Shown: positions 11,448 through 21,497 of the stretch, piece after piece | How the letters are laid out: each line of letters opens with the position of its first letter | How positions within the stretch are numbered: the first letter of the stretch is position 1 | Assembly: GCF_023554995.1 (NCBI RefSeq) | Contig: NZ_JAMJPK010000002.1 | Location: 248,001-312,000 of the forward strand | Source: Halomonas gemina | GTDB taxonomy: Bacteria > Pseudomonadota > Gammaproteobacteria > Pseudomonadales > Halomonadaceae | Direction: 5' to 3' | Length of the DNA stretch: 64,000 nucleotides | Translations under genes and position numbers: made by a program | The notes under the pieces: generated by a model | What the model was told of the DNA's origin: nothing | What the model saw: the letters and a program-made list of their open reading frames with translations, nothing else | Database searches by the model: none

Positions 11448-12071
11448 ATGTTGCCGGAACTGCTGTTGATGGTGGCCCTCGGCCAGGCGAGCGACCCGGT
11501 CTCGGCGGCGCTGGCCCGCGTCGAGCAGGTGAATGCCTACCGCCTGGTGCTGCGCAGCCAGGGGCGTCGCGGCGAGGAGGTCATCCGCTTTGCCTATCGT
11601 CGCCCGGGCTTCATCCGCTTGGACCTGGTCTCGCCCTATCCGGGGGCCGTGGTGATCTACAGCCCCGAGACCCGGCGGGTCCGGCTGTGGCCCTTCGGGT
11701 CTCCCGAGCGGCGTGCCGGCCTCTCCCTCAGCCCCCTCAACCCGCTGGTGCGCAGCGCCCGGGGACACCGGGTGGACCAGTCGGACGTCGCCTCCCTGCT
11801 GCGCAACGTGCAGCGGCTGCAACGGCAGGGCCAGCTGCGCCTGCTGGGCGAGGCGCCGGTCGATGGCCGGCGCAGCCATCATCTGGTCGTGGAGGGCGAT
11901 GCGGGGCATCGCGTGGGCGAGGTCGCCGGCTATGAGCTGTGGCTCGACGCCGAGACGCTGTTCCCGCGCCGGGTCATCAGCACCGATGGCCGGGGCAGGG
12001 TGATCGAGCGGGTACGGTTGGAGGAGATCGTCATCGAGCCCGACCTGCCAGCCGGCTTCTTCACGCCCTGA
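11448..12071 (+). CDS. LolA-like outer membrane lipoprotein-sorting protein
   Basis: 207 residues with a weak N-terminal hydrophobic segment (MLPELLLMVALGQAS) that may be a signal peptide. The body follows the LolA/LolB-like half-barrel pattern: ARVEQVNAYRLVLRSQG, an early helix and strand pair, then FIRLDLVSPYPGAVVIYSPE, RVRLWPFG and, at the end, GYELWLDAETLFPRRVISTD, the strand pair seen in DUF1571 and LolA-related proteins. Such proteins bind a lipid or lipoprotein in the periplasm. It is followed after 33 bases by an SRPBCC protein, which has a similar lipid-binding fold theme, so the two may form an operon. Substrate unknown. Confidence 0.65.
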   Translation: MLPELLLMVALGQASDPVSAALARVEQVNAYRLVLRSQGRRGEEVIRFAYRRPGFIRLDLVSPYPGAVVIYSPETRRVRLWPFGSPERRAGLSLSPLNPLVRSARGHRVDQSDVASLLRNVQRLQRQGQLRLLGEAPVDGRRSHHLVVEGDAGHRVGEVAGYELWLDAETLFPRRVISTDGRGRVIERVRLEEIVIEPDLPAGFFTP

Positions 12072-12104
12072 GTCGTGTCCCGGTCGCTGCGCAGGAGCCC
12101 ACCC

Positions 12105-12584
12105 ATGGCCGAGCTGCGGTTTGTCACCACCTGGTGGCTCGAGGCCCCCATCGACGATGTCTATCGGGCGATCGCGGACGCGCCGGGTTGGCCGGCCTGG
12201 TGGAAGAGCCTGCGCGACGTGGAGGAACTGGCACCGGGCGACCGCGAGGGGATCGGCCGCGTCTATCGCACCACCTGGCAGAGCCGGCTGGGCTATCGGC
12301 TGTGCTTCGATGTCCGCGTGACCCGTGTCCTGCCGGGGAGGTTGATCGAGGGCCTGGCCCGGGGCGACGTGCAGGGGACCGGCCGCTGGCGGCTGAGCGA
12401 GGAGGGGCGCGTTAGCAGGGTGCGCTACGAGTGGCGGGTGCGCCCCGTGCGGCGCTGGATGGCACTGGCCGCACCGGTTGCGGGGCCGCTGTTCGCCTGG
12501 AACCACCACGCCGTGATGCAGGACGGGGCCGAGGGGCTCGCCCGGCGGCTCGAGGCGCGGCTGCTGGCGACGTCGCACGACTGA
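12105..12584 (+). CDS. SRPBCC / polyketide cyclase-like lipid-binding protein
   Basis: 159 residues of START/SRPBCC type: TTWWLEAPIDDVYRAIADAP and GWPAWWKSLRDVEEL at the N-terminus are the usual strand-helix-helix opening of a hydrophobic-ligand pocket, followed by an antiparallel sheet and a long C-terminal helix (NHHAVMQDGAEGLARRLEAR). ATG 12105 is used because GGAG lies about eight bases ahead; the frame opens ten codons earlier at 12075. It is cytosolic with no signal peptide. Probably cotranscribed with the LolA-like gene and convergent with the MgtC-like gene nine bases on. Ligand and role unknown. Confidence 0.75.
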   Translation: MAELRFVTTWWLEAPIDDVYRAIADAPGWPAWWKSLRDVEELAPGDREGIGRVYRTTWQSRLGYRLCFDVRVTRVLPGRLIEGLARGDVQGTGRWRLSEEGRVSRVRYEWRVRPVRRWMALAAPVAGPLFAWNHHAVMQDGAEGLARRLEARLLATSHD

Positions 12585-12593
12585 GTCGGTGCC

Positions 12594-13874
12594 CTACAGC
12601 CACCAGGCCAGCGTCAGCCCCGCCGCCATCGAGGCGACCATCGGCAGGGCGACCCGCTTGCCGAGCTGGCGGGTGCCGAAGGCGGTGGCCAGCCCCGACT
12701 TGAAGAGGTTGTTGACCGCGGCGGCGATGACGATGCCCAGCACCGCGGTGCTGGGCGCGATGCGCTCCAGCGACATGCGGGTCAGCGACAGGGTGATGGC
12801 GTCGACGTCGGCCACCCCCGAGGAGGCCGCCAGCAGGTAGATGCCGGCCTCGCCCAGGGCGCCACGCAGCCACTCGCCGAGCAGCATGATCACCGCCAGC
12901 AGGCCGCCGAACAGCAGCGCGGTGCGCAGCTCCAGGGGGTTCTGGATCGGGGTGGGGCTGTCGACCCTGAGGGCCTGGCGGTGGTGGCGCCAGAGGTACA
13001 GCGCCGGCAGGTAGAGCATCAGTCCCATCACCGTGACCGGAAGCAGCAGTGCCGGCAGCAGCCCGGGGCTGATCACCGCCGCATAGAGCAGAATACGCGG
13101 GAACATGGTGCCGCAGGCCAGCAGGATGCCGGCGGCCAGCATCGCCTCGACCTCTTGGCTCTGGCGCGAGGTGCGTGCGAAATGCAGGGTCAGCGCCGTG
13201 GAGGAGGAGAGCCCGGCGAACAGCCCGGTGAAGAGGATGCCCTTCTCGGTGCCGCCCAGGCGCACGGCGAAGTAGCCGACGAAGCTGATCGAGGCGATCA
13301 GCACCACCATCCACCAGATCTCGTAGGGGTTGAGCACCTCGCCGGGGCCCATGCCGCGGTCGGGGAGCAACGGCAGCATCACCACGGTGATCAACAGCAG
13401 CTTGAGGCCGGCATCGAGCTCGTGGGCCTGCAGCTTGTTCAGCAGGCCGTGGATCTCGTGCTTGTTGTCGAGGATCACCGCGGTGATCACCGCGCCGGCG
13501 GCGGCCAGGGCCAGGTCGATCGCCACGGCCACCGCACCGAAGCAGAAGGTCAGCAGCAGGCCCACCAGGCCGGTGATGCTGTAGTCGTGCTGCTCGGCGA
13601 GCTTGGCCCGCCAGGCGACCAGGCTGATGCCGGCCACGGTCACGAAGATGAGCGGGAAGGCCCAGTCGCTGACGATATCCGAGAGCAGCGCGGCGATGCC
13701 GCCAAGCAGCCCGACCAGCGAATGGGTGCGGATCCCGGCGATGCGCTCGCCGGACTTCTGCTCGCGGGCCACCCAGCCGCGCTCGATGCCGATCAGGGCA
13801 CCCAGCAGCAGTGCCACCCCAAGGCGGATGGCGGATTCATTGGCAGTGAGGAACTGGCTGGCGACATCGTCCAT
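12594..13874 (-). CDS. MgtC/SapB-DUF4010 family membrane protein
   Basis: 426 residues and mostly membrane. The N-terminal third matches MgtC: LGVALLLGALIGIERGW, then GIRTHSLVGLLGGIAAL, the conserved glycine-arginine region. The remainder is the DUF4010 domain with many hydrophobic helices (GILFTGLFAGLSSSTALTLHF, VADVDAITLSL, AAVNNLFKSGLA). MgtC-like proteins affect magnesium homeostasis and ATP synthase activity in pathogens; for the fused DUF4010 form a transport or ion-homeostasis role is only presumed. ATG 13874 is the first in-frame start. It stands alone and is divergent from the GGDEF-EAL gene. Confidence 0.85.
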   Translation of the reverse strand: MDDVASQFLTANESAIRLGVALLLGALIGIERGWVAREQKSGERIAGIRTHSLVGLLGGIAALLSDIVSDWAFPLIFVTVAGISLVAWRAKLAEQHDYSITGLVGLLLTFCFGAVAVAIDLALAAAGAVITAVILDNKHEIHGLLNKLQAHELDAGLKLLLITVVMLPLLPDRGMGPGEVLNPYEIWWMVVLIASISFVGYFAVRLGGTEKGILFTGLFAGLSSSTALTLHFARTSRQSQEVEAMLAAGILLACGTMFPRILLYAAVISPGLLPALLLPVTVMGLMLYLPALYLWRHHRQALRVDSPTPIQNPLELRTALLFGGLLAVIMLLGEWLRGALGEAGIYLLAASSGVADVDAITLSLTRMSLERIAPSTAVLGIVIAAAVNNLFKSGLATAFGTRQLGKRVALPMVASMAAGLTLAWWL

Positions 13875-14064
13875 GGGCGGGCCTTCCCGACGCCGTCCGG
13901 TGGTCGGCGGATACCCTCATGGTGGCCTGCGCGGGCTCGGGCTTCAATGCTCGATCCCGCGGCAGCGGTTTTCCAGGGGCTCCCTTTCGAGGTTTGCAGA
14001 AAGTAATTTCCGGGGCGAGCCATTACACTGAACCCATTGATTCAACGCAGGGATTGCCGGTGAC

Positions 14065-16737
14065 ATGAGTGGCGAGTCGCTCCCCCCCGAGGAATGGCCC
14101 GAGAGCGGCCATCGGCGCATCCGCCGTCGTGCCATCGCTCTCTACCTGTTGGCCCTGCTGGCCCTGCTGCTGCTGTTCGCCGGAATCCTGCTGGACCAGC
14201 ACCGGCGTGACCTCGAGGTGGGTCAGGAGCGTGCCAGCGCCCGGGCCGATCTGGTGGCCGAGTGGGTGGCCAGTACCTTCGAGGTCAGCGAGCACACCCT
14301 CTCCAGCCTGGTGCAGGTGTTCCAGTCGCCTCTTGGGCAGGCTTTGGTGGCACGCCGCGGCAATGATGCGGCCCTCGAGGCACTCCTTCGCCAGCACAGC
14401 CATCGCCATGCCTTGATCGATGACCTGGGTATCGTCAGTGCCGAGGGGATGCTGCGGGCCTCTGCCAACCCGGCATTTCCACCGGGTCTCGACGTCACCG
14501 GCCTGCCCTATTTCCAGGCCTTCGAGCAGGATGCCGATCTCCAGGAGTGGGTGTCACCGCTCTACTGGTCGGCCGTCAGCCAGGATTTCCACGTGGCGCA
14601 TGCCCATCGCCTGCAAGGGCCGGATGGCGACTTCCGGGGCCTGGCGGTGGTGCGGCTCAATCCCGCCCTCTTCGGAGAGACCCTCGAGCGACTGAACATG
14701 ACCCGTGGCGAGAGCATCGCCATCGCCGATACCGAGATGCGGCTGATTACCCGCCGACCGGCCTTTGGCGAGGGCGGCGCCATGGATGTGCTCGGCACCC
14801 CGGTCAGCGAGCCGTTGACTCGCGCCTTTCTCGACAGCGGCGAGGCATCGACGACCCTGCGCACCGCCTCGCCGCTGGACGGCAGCGAGCGCCTCTACGC
14901 CATGCAGCGAGTGGAGGGACTGCCGTTCCTGGTGGTGGTCGGCGAGCGGGTCGAGGTGCTGCTGGCCGGCTGGTGGCAGCGGCTCTGGCTGCTGGTCGGC
15001 ATCTTCCTGGTGGTGGCGGCGCTGGGCGGGTGGCTGCTGCGCCACTATCTCGGCCGGCTGCGGCTGGAGGGCGGCCTGCGCATCGCCGCCACCGCCTTCG
15101 AGACCCACCTGGGCATGGTCATTACCGATGCCCAGGCCAGGATCCTCAAGGTCAACGACACCTTCACCCGCATCACCGGCTATGCCGAGGCCGAGGTGCT
15201 GGGTCGCAATCCGAGCCTGCTCAGCTCCGGTCGCCACGACGAGACCTTCTACCGGCACCTCTGGGAGGACGTCCGGGAGAAGGGCAGCTGGCAGGGCGAG
15301 GTCTGGAATCGTCGCAGGAGCGGCGAAGTGTTCCCCGAGTGGCTCACGATCAGCGCGGTATACAATGAGGCCGGCGAGCTGACCCACTATGTGGCCACCT
15401 TCAGCGATATCACCCAGCGCAAGGCCGCCGAGGCGGAGATCCACCAGCTCGCCTTCTATGACCCCCTGACCGGGCTGCCCAATCGCCGGCTGATGCTGGA
15501 CCGCCTGGAAGGTGCGCTCAAGGACAGCTATCCCAGCGGCCAGTTCGGGGCGCTGCTCTATCTCGACCTGGACAACTTCAAGCAGGTCAACGACACCCTG
15601 GGACACCATGCCGGCGACCAGCTGCTGCAGCAGGTCGCGAGCCGGCTGGGTGAAGTGTTGCATGCGAGTGATACCCTGGCACGGCTGGGCGGCGACGAAT
15701 TCGCCGTGCTGTTGCACGACCTGGGCCGCGACCCGCAGCGGGTGGCGGCCGTCGCCGAGCGCATTGCCCACAAGCTGCTCGGAGCGCTCCAGGTGCCGCT
15801 CAGCCTGGCCGGGAGCTCGGTGACGATAACCGGCAGCATTGGCGTCACGCTCTACCGCGATCACCATACGACTCTCGACGAGATTCTCCAGCAGGCCGAC
15901 ATGGCCCTCTTCCAGGCCAAGCGGGCCGGGCGCGATACCCTGCGCTTCTTCGACCCGGCCATGCAGGCGCAGCTTCACGCCCGTGCCCGGCTCGAGGCGG
16001 ACCTGCGCCAGGCATTGGCCCGGGACGAGTTCCTGCTCCACTACCAGCCCCAGGTGGATGCCGACCGGCGCCTGATCGGCGTCGAGGCGCTGCTGCGCTG
16101 GCAGCACCCGGAGCGTGGCATGGTCTCCCCAGGCGAGTTCATCCCGCTGGCCGAGGAGAACCGACTGATCGTGCCCATCGGCGGTTGGGTGCTGGAGGCC
16201 GCCTGTCGGCAGCTGGTCGCCTGGGCTGGGGATCCCGCCACGGCCGACCTCAGGGTCTCGGTGAACGTCAGCCCCCAGCAGTTCCGCGAGGTGGGGTTCG
16301 TCGAGCGGGTGCTGGCTACCCTCGCGCGAACCGGGGCCCCTCCCGAGCGCCTCAAGCTCGAGGTCACCGAGAGCCTGTTCGTCCATGAGCGCGACGAGGC
16401 CCGCGAGACCATGCGACGCCTCAGGGAGCAAGGCGTGACCTTCGCCCTGGACGACTTCGGCACCGGCTACTCCTCGCTCTCCTACCTCAAGCGGCTGCCC
16501 CTGGACCAGCTCAAGATCGACCAGTCCTTCGTGCGCGACCTGCTGGAGGACGAGGCCAGTGCGGCCATTGTCGCCAGCATCATCGCCCTCTCCGGGAGCC
16601 TGCAGCTGGAGGTGATCGCCGAGGGAGTCGAGACCGAGGCCCAGCAGGCCTGGCTGGTGGCGCATGGCTGCCACGCCTTCCAGGGCTATCTCTTCGGGCG
16701 ACCCGGGCCCGTGGAGGCACTGGTGATAGGCCGCTGA
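14065..16737 (+). CDS. Membrane sensor with PAS, GGDEF and EAL domains
   Basis: 890 residues for cyclic di-GMP turnover. Two hydrophobic helices (about 24-43 and 300-325) flank a roughly 250-residue periplasmic sensor of Cache type. Then a PAS domain (ITDAQARILKVNDTFTRITG), a GGDEF domain with RLGGDEFAVLL near residue 541, and an EAL domain with GVEALLRW, DDFGTGYSSLSYLKRLP and KIDQSF. Both catalytic motifs are intact, so cyclase and phosphodiesterase activity are both possible. The inhibitory RxxD site five residues before GGDEF is absent (HASD there), so product inhibition of cyclase activity is not expected. ATG 14065 is the first start; a start at 14069 is out of frame. Monocistronic in context. 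Confidence 0.92.
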   Translation: MSGESLPPEEWPESGHRRIRRRAIALYLLALLALLLLFAGILLDQHRRDLEVGQERASARADLVAEWVASTFEVSEHTLSSLVQVFQSPLGQALVARRGNDAALEALLRQHSHRHALIDDLGIVSAEGMLRASANPAFPPGLDVTGLPYFQAFEQDADLQEWVSPLYWSAVSQDFHVAHAHRLQGPDGDFRGLAVVRLNPALFGETLERLNMTRGESIAIADTEMRLITRRPAFGEGGAMDVLGTPVSEPLTRAFLDSGEASTTLRTASPLDGSERLYAMQRVEGLPFLVVVGERVEVLLAGWWQRLWLLVGIFLVVAALGGWLLRHYLGRLRLEGGLRIAATAFETHLGMVITDAQARILKVNDTFTRITGYAEAEVLGRNPSLLSSGRHDETFYRHLWEDVREKGSWQGEVWNRRRSGEVFPEWLTISAVYNEAGELTHYVATFSDITQRKAAEAEIHQLAFYDPLTGLPNRRLMLDRLEGALKDSYPSGQFGALLYLDLDNFKQVNDTLGHHAGDQLLQQVASRLGEVLHASDTLARLGGDEFAVLLHDLGRDPQRVAAVAERIAHKLLGALQVPLSLAGSSVTITGSIGVTLYRDHHTTLDEILQQADMALFQAKRAGRDTLRFFDPAMQAQLHARARLEADLRQALARDEFLLHYQPQVDADRRLIGVEALLRWQHPERGMVSPGEFIPLAEENRLIVPIGGWVLEAACRQLVAWAGDPATADLRVSVNVSPQQFREVGFVERVLATLARTGAPPERLKLEVTESLFVHERDEARETMRRLREQGVTFALDDFGTGYSSLSYLKRLPLDQLKIDQSFVRDLLEDEASAAIVASIIALSGSLQLEVIAEGVETEAQQAWLVAHGCHAFQGYLFGRPGPVEALVIGR

Positions 16738-16746
16738 TCGTCGGGT

Positions 16747-18720
16747 TCAGCCCTCGCTGTTACCCAGGTGGGCCTCCGCCTCCTCGGCGCTCTCGTAGAT
16801 GTGCGGCGAGACGGCGCGCGCCTCCAGGGCGTGGCCGAGCTTGCGGCGCATGAAGCCGCTGGTGGTGTAGCGGGTCACCTGGCTGTAGAAGCGCTGCTCT
16901 AGGCCGCGCACCATCTCGGTGTAGGGGGTGAGCAGGGCGTCGTCGATGCGGAAATGGTCGTAGTTGACGATGGCCTGGACCCGGCGGCCCAGCGGGGCGA
17001 GGCGGCGCTCGACCTCCCGCTCGATGGCGTCGATGTCCGCCCGGGAGGCGACCCGCAGGTGCTCGAAGTTGATGAACAGCACCTCCCTGGTCTCGTCGAG
17101 GCTGAAGCGTTGCGCCAGGGGCTGGTCGAGCAGTTCCTCGGCGAGCCCCATGGGCGCCTCGTGGAAGATGCGCGTGTCCATCAGCCGAGGCGGCTCGGGC
17201 ATCCGCGGGGTGAAGGCCATCAGCGCCAGGACGTCGCGCTCCAGGTCGACCCCCGGGGCGATCTCGGTGAGGGTGAGCCCCTCCGGAGTGAGCTCGAACA
17301 CCGCCCGCTCGGTGACATAGCAGACCGGCTTGCCGTCGGCGGCGGCCAGGGTCCCGCTGAAGGTACGGTGCTCCACCTCGGTGACGAACTTGCCCTGGCC
17401 GCCCGGAGGCGCCTCGAGCCGCCCATCGACGATGGCGAGTGCCTCCTTGGTGGCCACGAAGGTGCCCATGAAGACCACCTTGCGGGCGTTCTGGCTGATG
17501 TTGATGAAGCCGCCGGCGCCGGCCAGCCGCGGGCCGAAGCGCGAGACGTTGACGTGCCCCGCGGCATCGACCTGGGCCATGCCCAGGAAGGCGATATCGA
17601 GCCCGCCGCCGTCGTAGAAGTCGAACTGGGCCGGCTGGTCGATGATCGCCTGGGTGTTCAGCGCCGCGCCGAAGTCGAGCCCGCCGGCCGGCAGGCCGCC
17701 GATCACGCCGGGTTCGGCGGTCAGGGTCAGGTGCTCGAGCAGGCGCTCCTCGCTTGCCACCGCGCCGACGCCCTCGGGCATGCCGATCCCCAGGTTGACC
17801 ACGCTGTTGGGCCTGAGCTCGAAGGCCGCGCGCCGGGCGATGACCTTGCGCGCCGAGAGCGGAAGCGGCTCGGGCGCCGCCATGGGCGCGCGGATCTCGC
17901 CGGAGAAGGCCGGGTTGTAGGCGGTGCGGAAGGTCTGCCAATGGTGCGCCGGGTCCTCGCAGACCACCACGCAGTCGACCAGGATGCCGGGGATCTTGAC
18001 GTCCTTGGGATGCAGGGTGCCGTGCTCGGCCAGGCGCTCCACCTGCACGATCACCACGCCCCCGGAGTTGCGCACCGCCGTGGCGATGGCCAGCGCCTCC
18101 AGGGTCAGGGCCTCGCGCTCCATGCTGACGTTGCCCAGGGTATCGGCGGTGGTGCCGCGCAGCAGCGCCACCTGCAGCGGCAGCGCACGGTAGAAGAGGT
18201 ACTCCTGGCCGTCGACGGGCAGCAGCGACACGCGCTCCTCGAGGGTGACGTCGTTGATCCTGCCGCCGCCCAGGCGCGGGTCGACGAAGGTGCCCAGGCC
18301 CACCCGGGTCAGGGTACCCGGCTTGCCGGCGGCGATGTCGCGGAAGAGGTGCGAGATCACCCCCTGGGGCAGGTTCCAGGCCTGGATGCGTCCCTCGATG
18401 GCGAGCCGCTGCAGGGCGGGTACCAGCCCCCAGTGGCCGCCGATCACCTTCGCCACCAGCCCCTCGTGGCCCAGGTGGTTGAGCCCGCGGCTCTTGCCGT
18501 CGCCCTGGCCGGCGGCATACATCAGGGTCAGGTCGCGGGGCTCGCCGGTCTCAAGGAAGCGCGCCTCCAGGGCCACGGCGAGTTCCTCGGCGAAGCCGAT
18601 GCCGACGAAGCCACCGGTCGCCAGGGCGTCGCCGTCACGGATCAGGTTCACGGCCTCGCGGGCGGAGACCACCTTGCCCTTCGCGGTGAAGGGCTGGCGA
18701 GAGAGCAGCGGATGGGGCAT
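16747..18720 (-). CDS. Family I CoA-transferase, YdiF-like fused alpha-beta
   Basis: 657 residues combining both halves of a family I CoA-transferase (acetate/3-oxoacid type). The N-half has [25 protein letters not shown] and [20 protein letters not shown]; the C-half has [21 protein letters not shown] and [16 protein letters not shown], where the glutamate of AEPG is the likely covalent CoA-binding residue. Reaction: moves CoA between acyl groups, for example acetoacetate and succinyl- or acetyl-CoA. ATG 18720 is chosen; an upstream frame carries no conserved sequence. Its leader contains 13-bp tandem repeats and an AAGAACAA motif. Nearby TRAP, HMG-CoA lyase and type III CoA-transferase genes fit a role in using released acetoacetate, which is inference. 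Confidence 0.88.
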   Translation of the reverse strand: MPHPLLSRQPFTAKGKVVSAREAVNLIRDGDALATGGFVGIGFAEELAVALEARFLETGEPRDLTLMYAAGQGDGKSRGLNHLGHEGLVAKVIGGHWGLVPALQRLAIEGRIQAWNLPQGVISHLFRDIAAGKPGTLTRVGLGTFVDPRLGGGRINDVTLEERVSLLPVDGQEYLFYRALPLQVALLRGTTADTLGNVSMEREALTLEALAIATAVRNSGGVVIVQVERLAEHGTLHPKDVKIPGILVDCVVVCEDPAHHWQTFRTAYNPAFSGEIRAPMAAPEPLPLSARKVIARRAAFELRPNSVVNLGIGMPEGVGAVASEERLLEHLTLTAEPGVIGGLPAGGLDFGAALNTQAIIDQPAQFDFYDGGGLDIAFLGMAQVDAAGHVNVSRFGPRLAGAGGFINISQNARKVVFMGTFVATKEALAIVDGRLEAPPGGQGKFVTEVEHRTFSGTLAAADGKPVCYVTERAVFELTPEGLTLTEIAPGVDLERDVLALMAFTPRMPEPPRLMDTRIFHEAPMGLAEELLDQPLAQRFSLDETREVLFINFEHLRVASRADIDAIEREVERRLAPLGRRVQAIVNYDHFRIDDALLTPYTEMVRGLEQRFYSQVTRYTTSGFMRRKLGHALEARAVSPHIYESAEEAEAHLGNSEG

Positions 18721-18753
18721 GGCGGGCGTCCTGGTGAGGGTGCTTTGGGATTG

Positions 18754-18803
18754 TTCTTTGTGACGGTTCTTCGTGATGGTTCTTTGTGATGGTTCCTTCA
18801 CGG
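18754..18803. repeat. Imperfect 13-bp direct repeats in CoA-transferase leader
   Basis: Three 13-base units, TTCTTTGTGACGG (18754-18766), TTCTTCGTGATGG (18767-18779) and TTCTTTGTGATGG (18780-18792), followed by a degenerate part. They sit 34 bases upstream of the CoA-transferase start. A related repeat with the same TGTGAYGG core precedes the dctP-type gene at 25241. Confidence 0.85.
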
Positions 18804-18854
18804 TAGCACGCGCCCCGGCGTGTCGGCAGGGCTTGCCAGGCGGGGGAGAAGTGT

Positions 18855-18882
18855 CGAATACTGTTCGCATATACAGTATTCG
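18855..18882. promoter_or_regulatory. LexA box (SOS operator) for umuDC
   Basis: CTGT at 18861-18864 and ACAG at 18873-18876 with eight bases between give a full CTGT-N8-ACAG LexA site. The palindrome continues perfectly to ten bases on each arm (18855-18864 and 18873-18882). It lies just ahead of the umuD ribosome site, where repression of an SOS gene is expected. Confidence 0.9.
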
Positions 18883-18894
18883 AGAGGGAGGCCC

Positions 18895-19353
18895 ATGATG
18901 TCGTCGCTGTCCACCACTGCCCGGGTGATCGGTCGCGCCGTGCTGCTGCCCGGCGACACGGCCCAGCCGCTGATGGGGTGCCGGGTGCGGGCGGGCTTCC
19001 CGAGCCCTGCCGACGACCATCTGGACGTGGAGATCGACCTGCATGCCCACGTGGTGAGGCGCCCGGCCGCTACCTACTTCGTGCGGGCCGAGGGCGACTC
19101 CATGCTCGGCGACGGCATCCACGACGGCGACCTGCTGGTGGTGGACCGCAGCCTGGAGCCGCTGCCCGGGCGGGTGGTGGTGATCGCCGTGGATGGCGAG
19201 CCCACCGTGAAGCGCCTGGAGCGCCGTGGCGAGCAGACCTTCCTGGTGGCCAGCAACCCGCGTTTCGCGCCGATCCCCCTGGCGGGCCGCGAATGCGAGG
19301 TATGGGGCGTGGTCACCCATGTGCTTCACGCCCTGCCGGGAGGCGAGCCGTGA
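18895..19353 (+). CDS. umuD: UmuD-like S24 peptidase, SOS mutagenesis subunit
   Basis: 152 residues, usual for UmuD (about 140). The autocleavage site is the AG in [14 protein letters not shown]; the catalytic serine is in [14 protein letters not shown] and the lysine in [13 protein letters not shown]. After RecA-stimulated self-cleavage, UmuD' partners UmuC to form DNA polymerase V for translesion synthesis. ATG 18895 follows GGGAGG with good spacing; ATG 18898 is equally possible. A complete LexA palindrome lies 13 bases before the start. The stop overlaps the umuC start (GTGA), so the two are translationally coupled. Confidence 0.93.
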   Translation: MMSSLSTTARVIGRAVLLPGDTAQPLMGCRVRAGFPSPADDHLDVEIDLHAHVVRRPAATYFVRAEGDSMLGDGIHDGDLLVVDRSLEPLPGRVVVIAVDGEPTVKRLERRGEQTFLVASNPRFAPIPLAGRECEVWGVVTHVLHALPGGEP

Positions 19354-20624
19354 TCGCCCTGGTCGACTGCAACAACTTCTACGTCAGCTGCGAGCGGGTC
19401 TTCGACCCGCGCCTGGAGGGGCGCCCGGTCGGCGTGCTCTCCAACAACGATGGCTGCGTGGTGGCGCGCTCCAACGAGCTCAAGGCGCTGGGCGTGGCGA
19501 TGGGCGCGCCGCTGCACCTGCTGCCGCCGGCCATCCGTCGCCAGGCGGTGCTGCTCTCCAGCAACTATGCGCTCTATGGCGACATGAGCCGGCGGGTCAA
19601 CCTGATCCTTGACGAGTTCTCGCCGGATGTGGAGGCCTACTCCATCGACGAGAGCTTCGTGGGCTTTTCCGGCTTCGCCCCGGACGGCCTGGAGGCGCAT
19701 GCCCAGCGGCTGCGCGAGACGGTACGCCGCGACACCGGCATCCCGGTCTGCGTGGGGCTGGCGCCGACTCGGGTGCTGGCCAAGGTGGCCAACCGGGCAG
19801 CGAAGAAGATGCCCGCCTACGAGGGCGTCTGCCTGCTCGAGGCCGACGGGCCCGCCACCTGGGCGCTGCTCGAGGCCCTGCCGGTGACCGAGCTGTGGGG
19901 CGTGGCGCGACGCACCGCCGAACGGCTGGCGCTGATGGGGATCCACACCGCCTGGCAGCTGCGCAAGGCCGCCCCCAAGCAGGTCCGGCGCCATTTCTCG
20001 GTGGTGCTGGAGCGCATCGTCTGGGAGTTGCGCGGCCGCCCGGCCTTCGTGCTCGATGACGTCAATGCGCCGCGCCAGCGCATCATGGTCTCGCGCTCCT
20101 TCGGGCGGCTGACCGGCGCCTTACCGGACCTGCAGGAGGCGGTGCGCCAGCACGCCGCCAGGGCCGCCGAGAAGCTGCGCGGCCAGGGCAGCCAGGCCCG
20201 GGCGCTGATGGTCTTTGTGCGCAGCAACCCGCACCTGGCCGGCGAGCGCCAGTACCGCAACAGCGTGGTGGTGGCCTTGCCGGCCCCCAGCGACGACAGT
20301 CGCGAGCTGCTCGAGGCCGCCGCCCGGGGCCTCGCGGCGATCTTCCTCGAGGGCGTGCGCTACCAGAAGTGCGGGGTGATGCTGCTCGACCTGGTGGAGG
20401 CCGACCGCCACCAGCTCTCGCTGCTGGCGCCACGCAGCGAGGCGGCGCGTGGGCGCAGCCAGCGGCTGATGGCGACGGTGGACCGCCTCAACCGCGAGAT
20501 GGGCCGCGACACCGTGCGCTTCGGCCTGCCGCGCCAGGGCACCGCCTGGGCGCTGCGCTGCGAGCGGCGCACCTCGCGCTACACCACCCGCTGGGACGAG
20601 TTGATGCGGGTCAAGACGCGCTGA
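19350..20624 (+). CDS. umuC: UmuC, DNA polymerase V catalytic subunit
   Basis: 424 residues, the normal UmuC length. Y-family polymerase: [16 protein letters not shown] holds the first catalytic aspartate, the [18 protein letters not shown] region binds the incoming nucleotide and [10 protein letters not shown] holds the second acidic pair. A helix-hairpin-helix region ([18 protein letters not shown]) and a DUF4113-type tail ([13 protein letters not shown]) follow. Start is GTG at 19350, sharing TGA with umuD. It performs error-prone bypass of DNA lesions under SOS control through the LexA site upstream. A short inverted repeat (20633-20660, eight-base arms) follows the stop and may end the transcript, but no T-run follows it. 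Confidence 0.93.
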   Translation: MIALVDCNNFYVSCERVFDPRLEGRPVGVLSNNDGCVVARSNELKALGVAMGAPLHLLPPAIRRQAVLLSSNYALYGDMSRRVNLILDEFSPDVEAYSIDESFVGFSGFAPDGLEAHAQRLRETVRRDTGIPVCVGLAPTRVLAKVANRAAKKMPAYEGVCLLEADGPATWALLEALPVTELWGVARRTAERLALMGIHTAWQLRKAAPKQVRRHFSVVLERIVWELRGRPAFVLDDVNAPRQRIMVSRSFGRLTGALPDLQEAVRQHAARAAEKLRGQGSQARALMVFVRSNPHLAGERQYRNSVVVALPAPSDDSRELLEAAARGLAAIFLEGVRYQKCGVMLLDLVEADRHQLSLLAPRSEAARGRSQRLMATVDRLNREMGRDTVRFGLPRQGTAWALRCERRTSRYTTRWDELMRVKTR

Positions 20625-20740
20625 GAAAGTGCCGGAAACCTCTACGCTACGTGGTTTCCGTGGCGTGGCGATTGGCTACACTGGGGGCGCATCGGCGGGA
20701 CGTTCGTCGCGCCGGACGGTCATCGACAGGGAGAAGACCC

Positions 20741-21493
20741 ATGCGCATGAAGGGCAAGAACGTCATCGTCACCGGCGGCGCCAGCGGCATCGGCCTGGCC
20801 AGCGTGGAGCGCTGCCTGCAGGAGGGCGCCAGCGTGGTCATCGCCGACCTCGAGGGCAGCGACGGCCAGGACCAGGCCGCCCGGCTCGATGACCGCTACG
20901 ACGGCCGCTGCCTGTTCAAGGCGTGTGACGTCACCGATACCGCCCAGGTCGACCGCCTGTTCGCGGACAGCGTCGCTGAGCTCGGCAGCGTGGAGGCGGT
21001 GTTCAACAATGCCGGCATCGGCGGCATCTGCCCCTCCGACGAGGTGACCGACGAGGAGTACCTGAAGGTCATCGACATCAACCTCAACGGGGTCTTCCGA
21101 GTGGCCCGGGCCGCGCTGCGGGTGATGTATCACCAGGGCGGCGGCAGCATCGTCAACTGCGCCTCCATCCTCGGGGTCTTCGGCCAGTCCCAGACCGCCG
21201 CCTACACCGCCGCCAAGGGCGGGGTGGTCAACCTGACCCGGACGCTGGCCATCGAGGCGGCGCCGAAGGGCGTGCGGGTCAACGCCATCGGCCCGGGCTA
21301 CATCGACACCCCGCTGCTCGAGGCCCTGGACGACGAGATGCTGCAGGGGCTGGTCGGCCTGCATCCCATCGGCCGCCTGGGCCGCCCGGAGGAGATCGCC
21401 AACGCCTTCCTGTTCCTGGCCAGCGACGAGGCCAGCTTCGTCACCGGGGCCCACCTGCTGGTCGACGGCGGCTTCACCGCCGGCAAGTCCTGA
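20741..21493 (+). CDS. Short-chain dehydrogenase/reductase
   Basis: 250 residues, classical SDR length. The NAD(P)-binding TGGASGIG is at the N-terminus; NNAG and the catalytic serine (NCASILG) and YTAAK follow; IGPGYIDTPL is the substrate loop and the end is VDGGFTAG. Aspartate at the end of strand 2 (VVIADLEG) suggests NAD rather than NADP. A 3-hydroxyacyl or 3-hydroxybutyrate-type alcohol is a reasonable guess given neighbouring CoA-transferases, but nothing in the sequence proves it. ATG 20741 follows AGGGAGA by eight bases. It is five bases from the convergent MFS gene stop. Confidence 0.85.
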   Translation: MRMKGKNVIVTGGASGIGLASVERCLQEGASVVIADLEGSDGQDQAARLDDRYDGRCLFKACDVTDTAQVDRLFADSVAELGSVEAVFNNAGIGGICPSDEVTDEEYLKVIDINLNGVFRVARAALRVMYHQGGGSIVNCASILGVFGQSQTAAYTAAKGGVVNLTRTLAIEAAPKGVRVNAIGPGYIDTPLLEALDDEMLQGLVGLHPIGRLGRPEEIANAFLFLASDEASFVTGAHLLVDGGFTAGKS

Positions 21494-21497
21494 GGCG

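Noticed and set aside
14554..16674. Minus-strand frame under the GGDEF-EAL gene
   Set aside because: Same antisense effect; GGDEF and EAL motifs are on the plus strand.
16954..18789. Plus-strand frame opposite the CoA-transferase
   Set aside because: No ribosome site and no motif; conserved CoA-transferase residues are on the minus strand.
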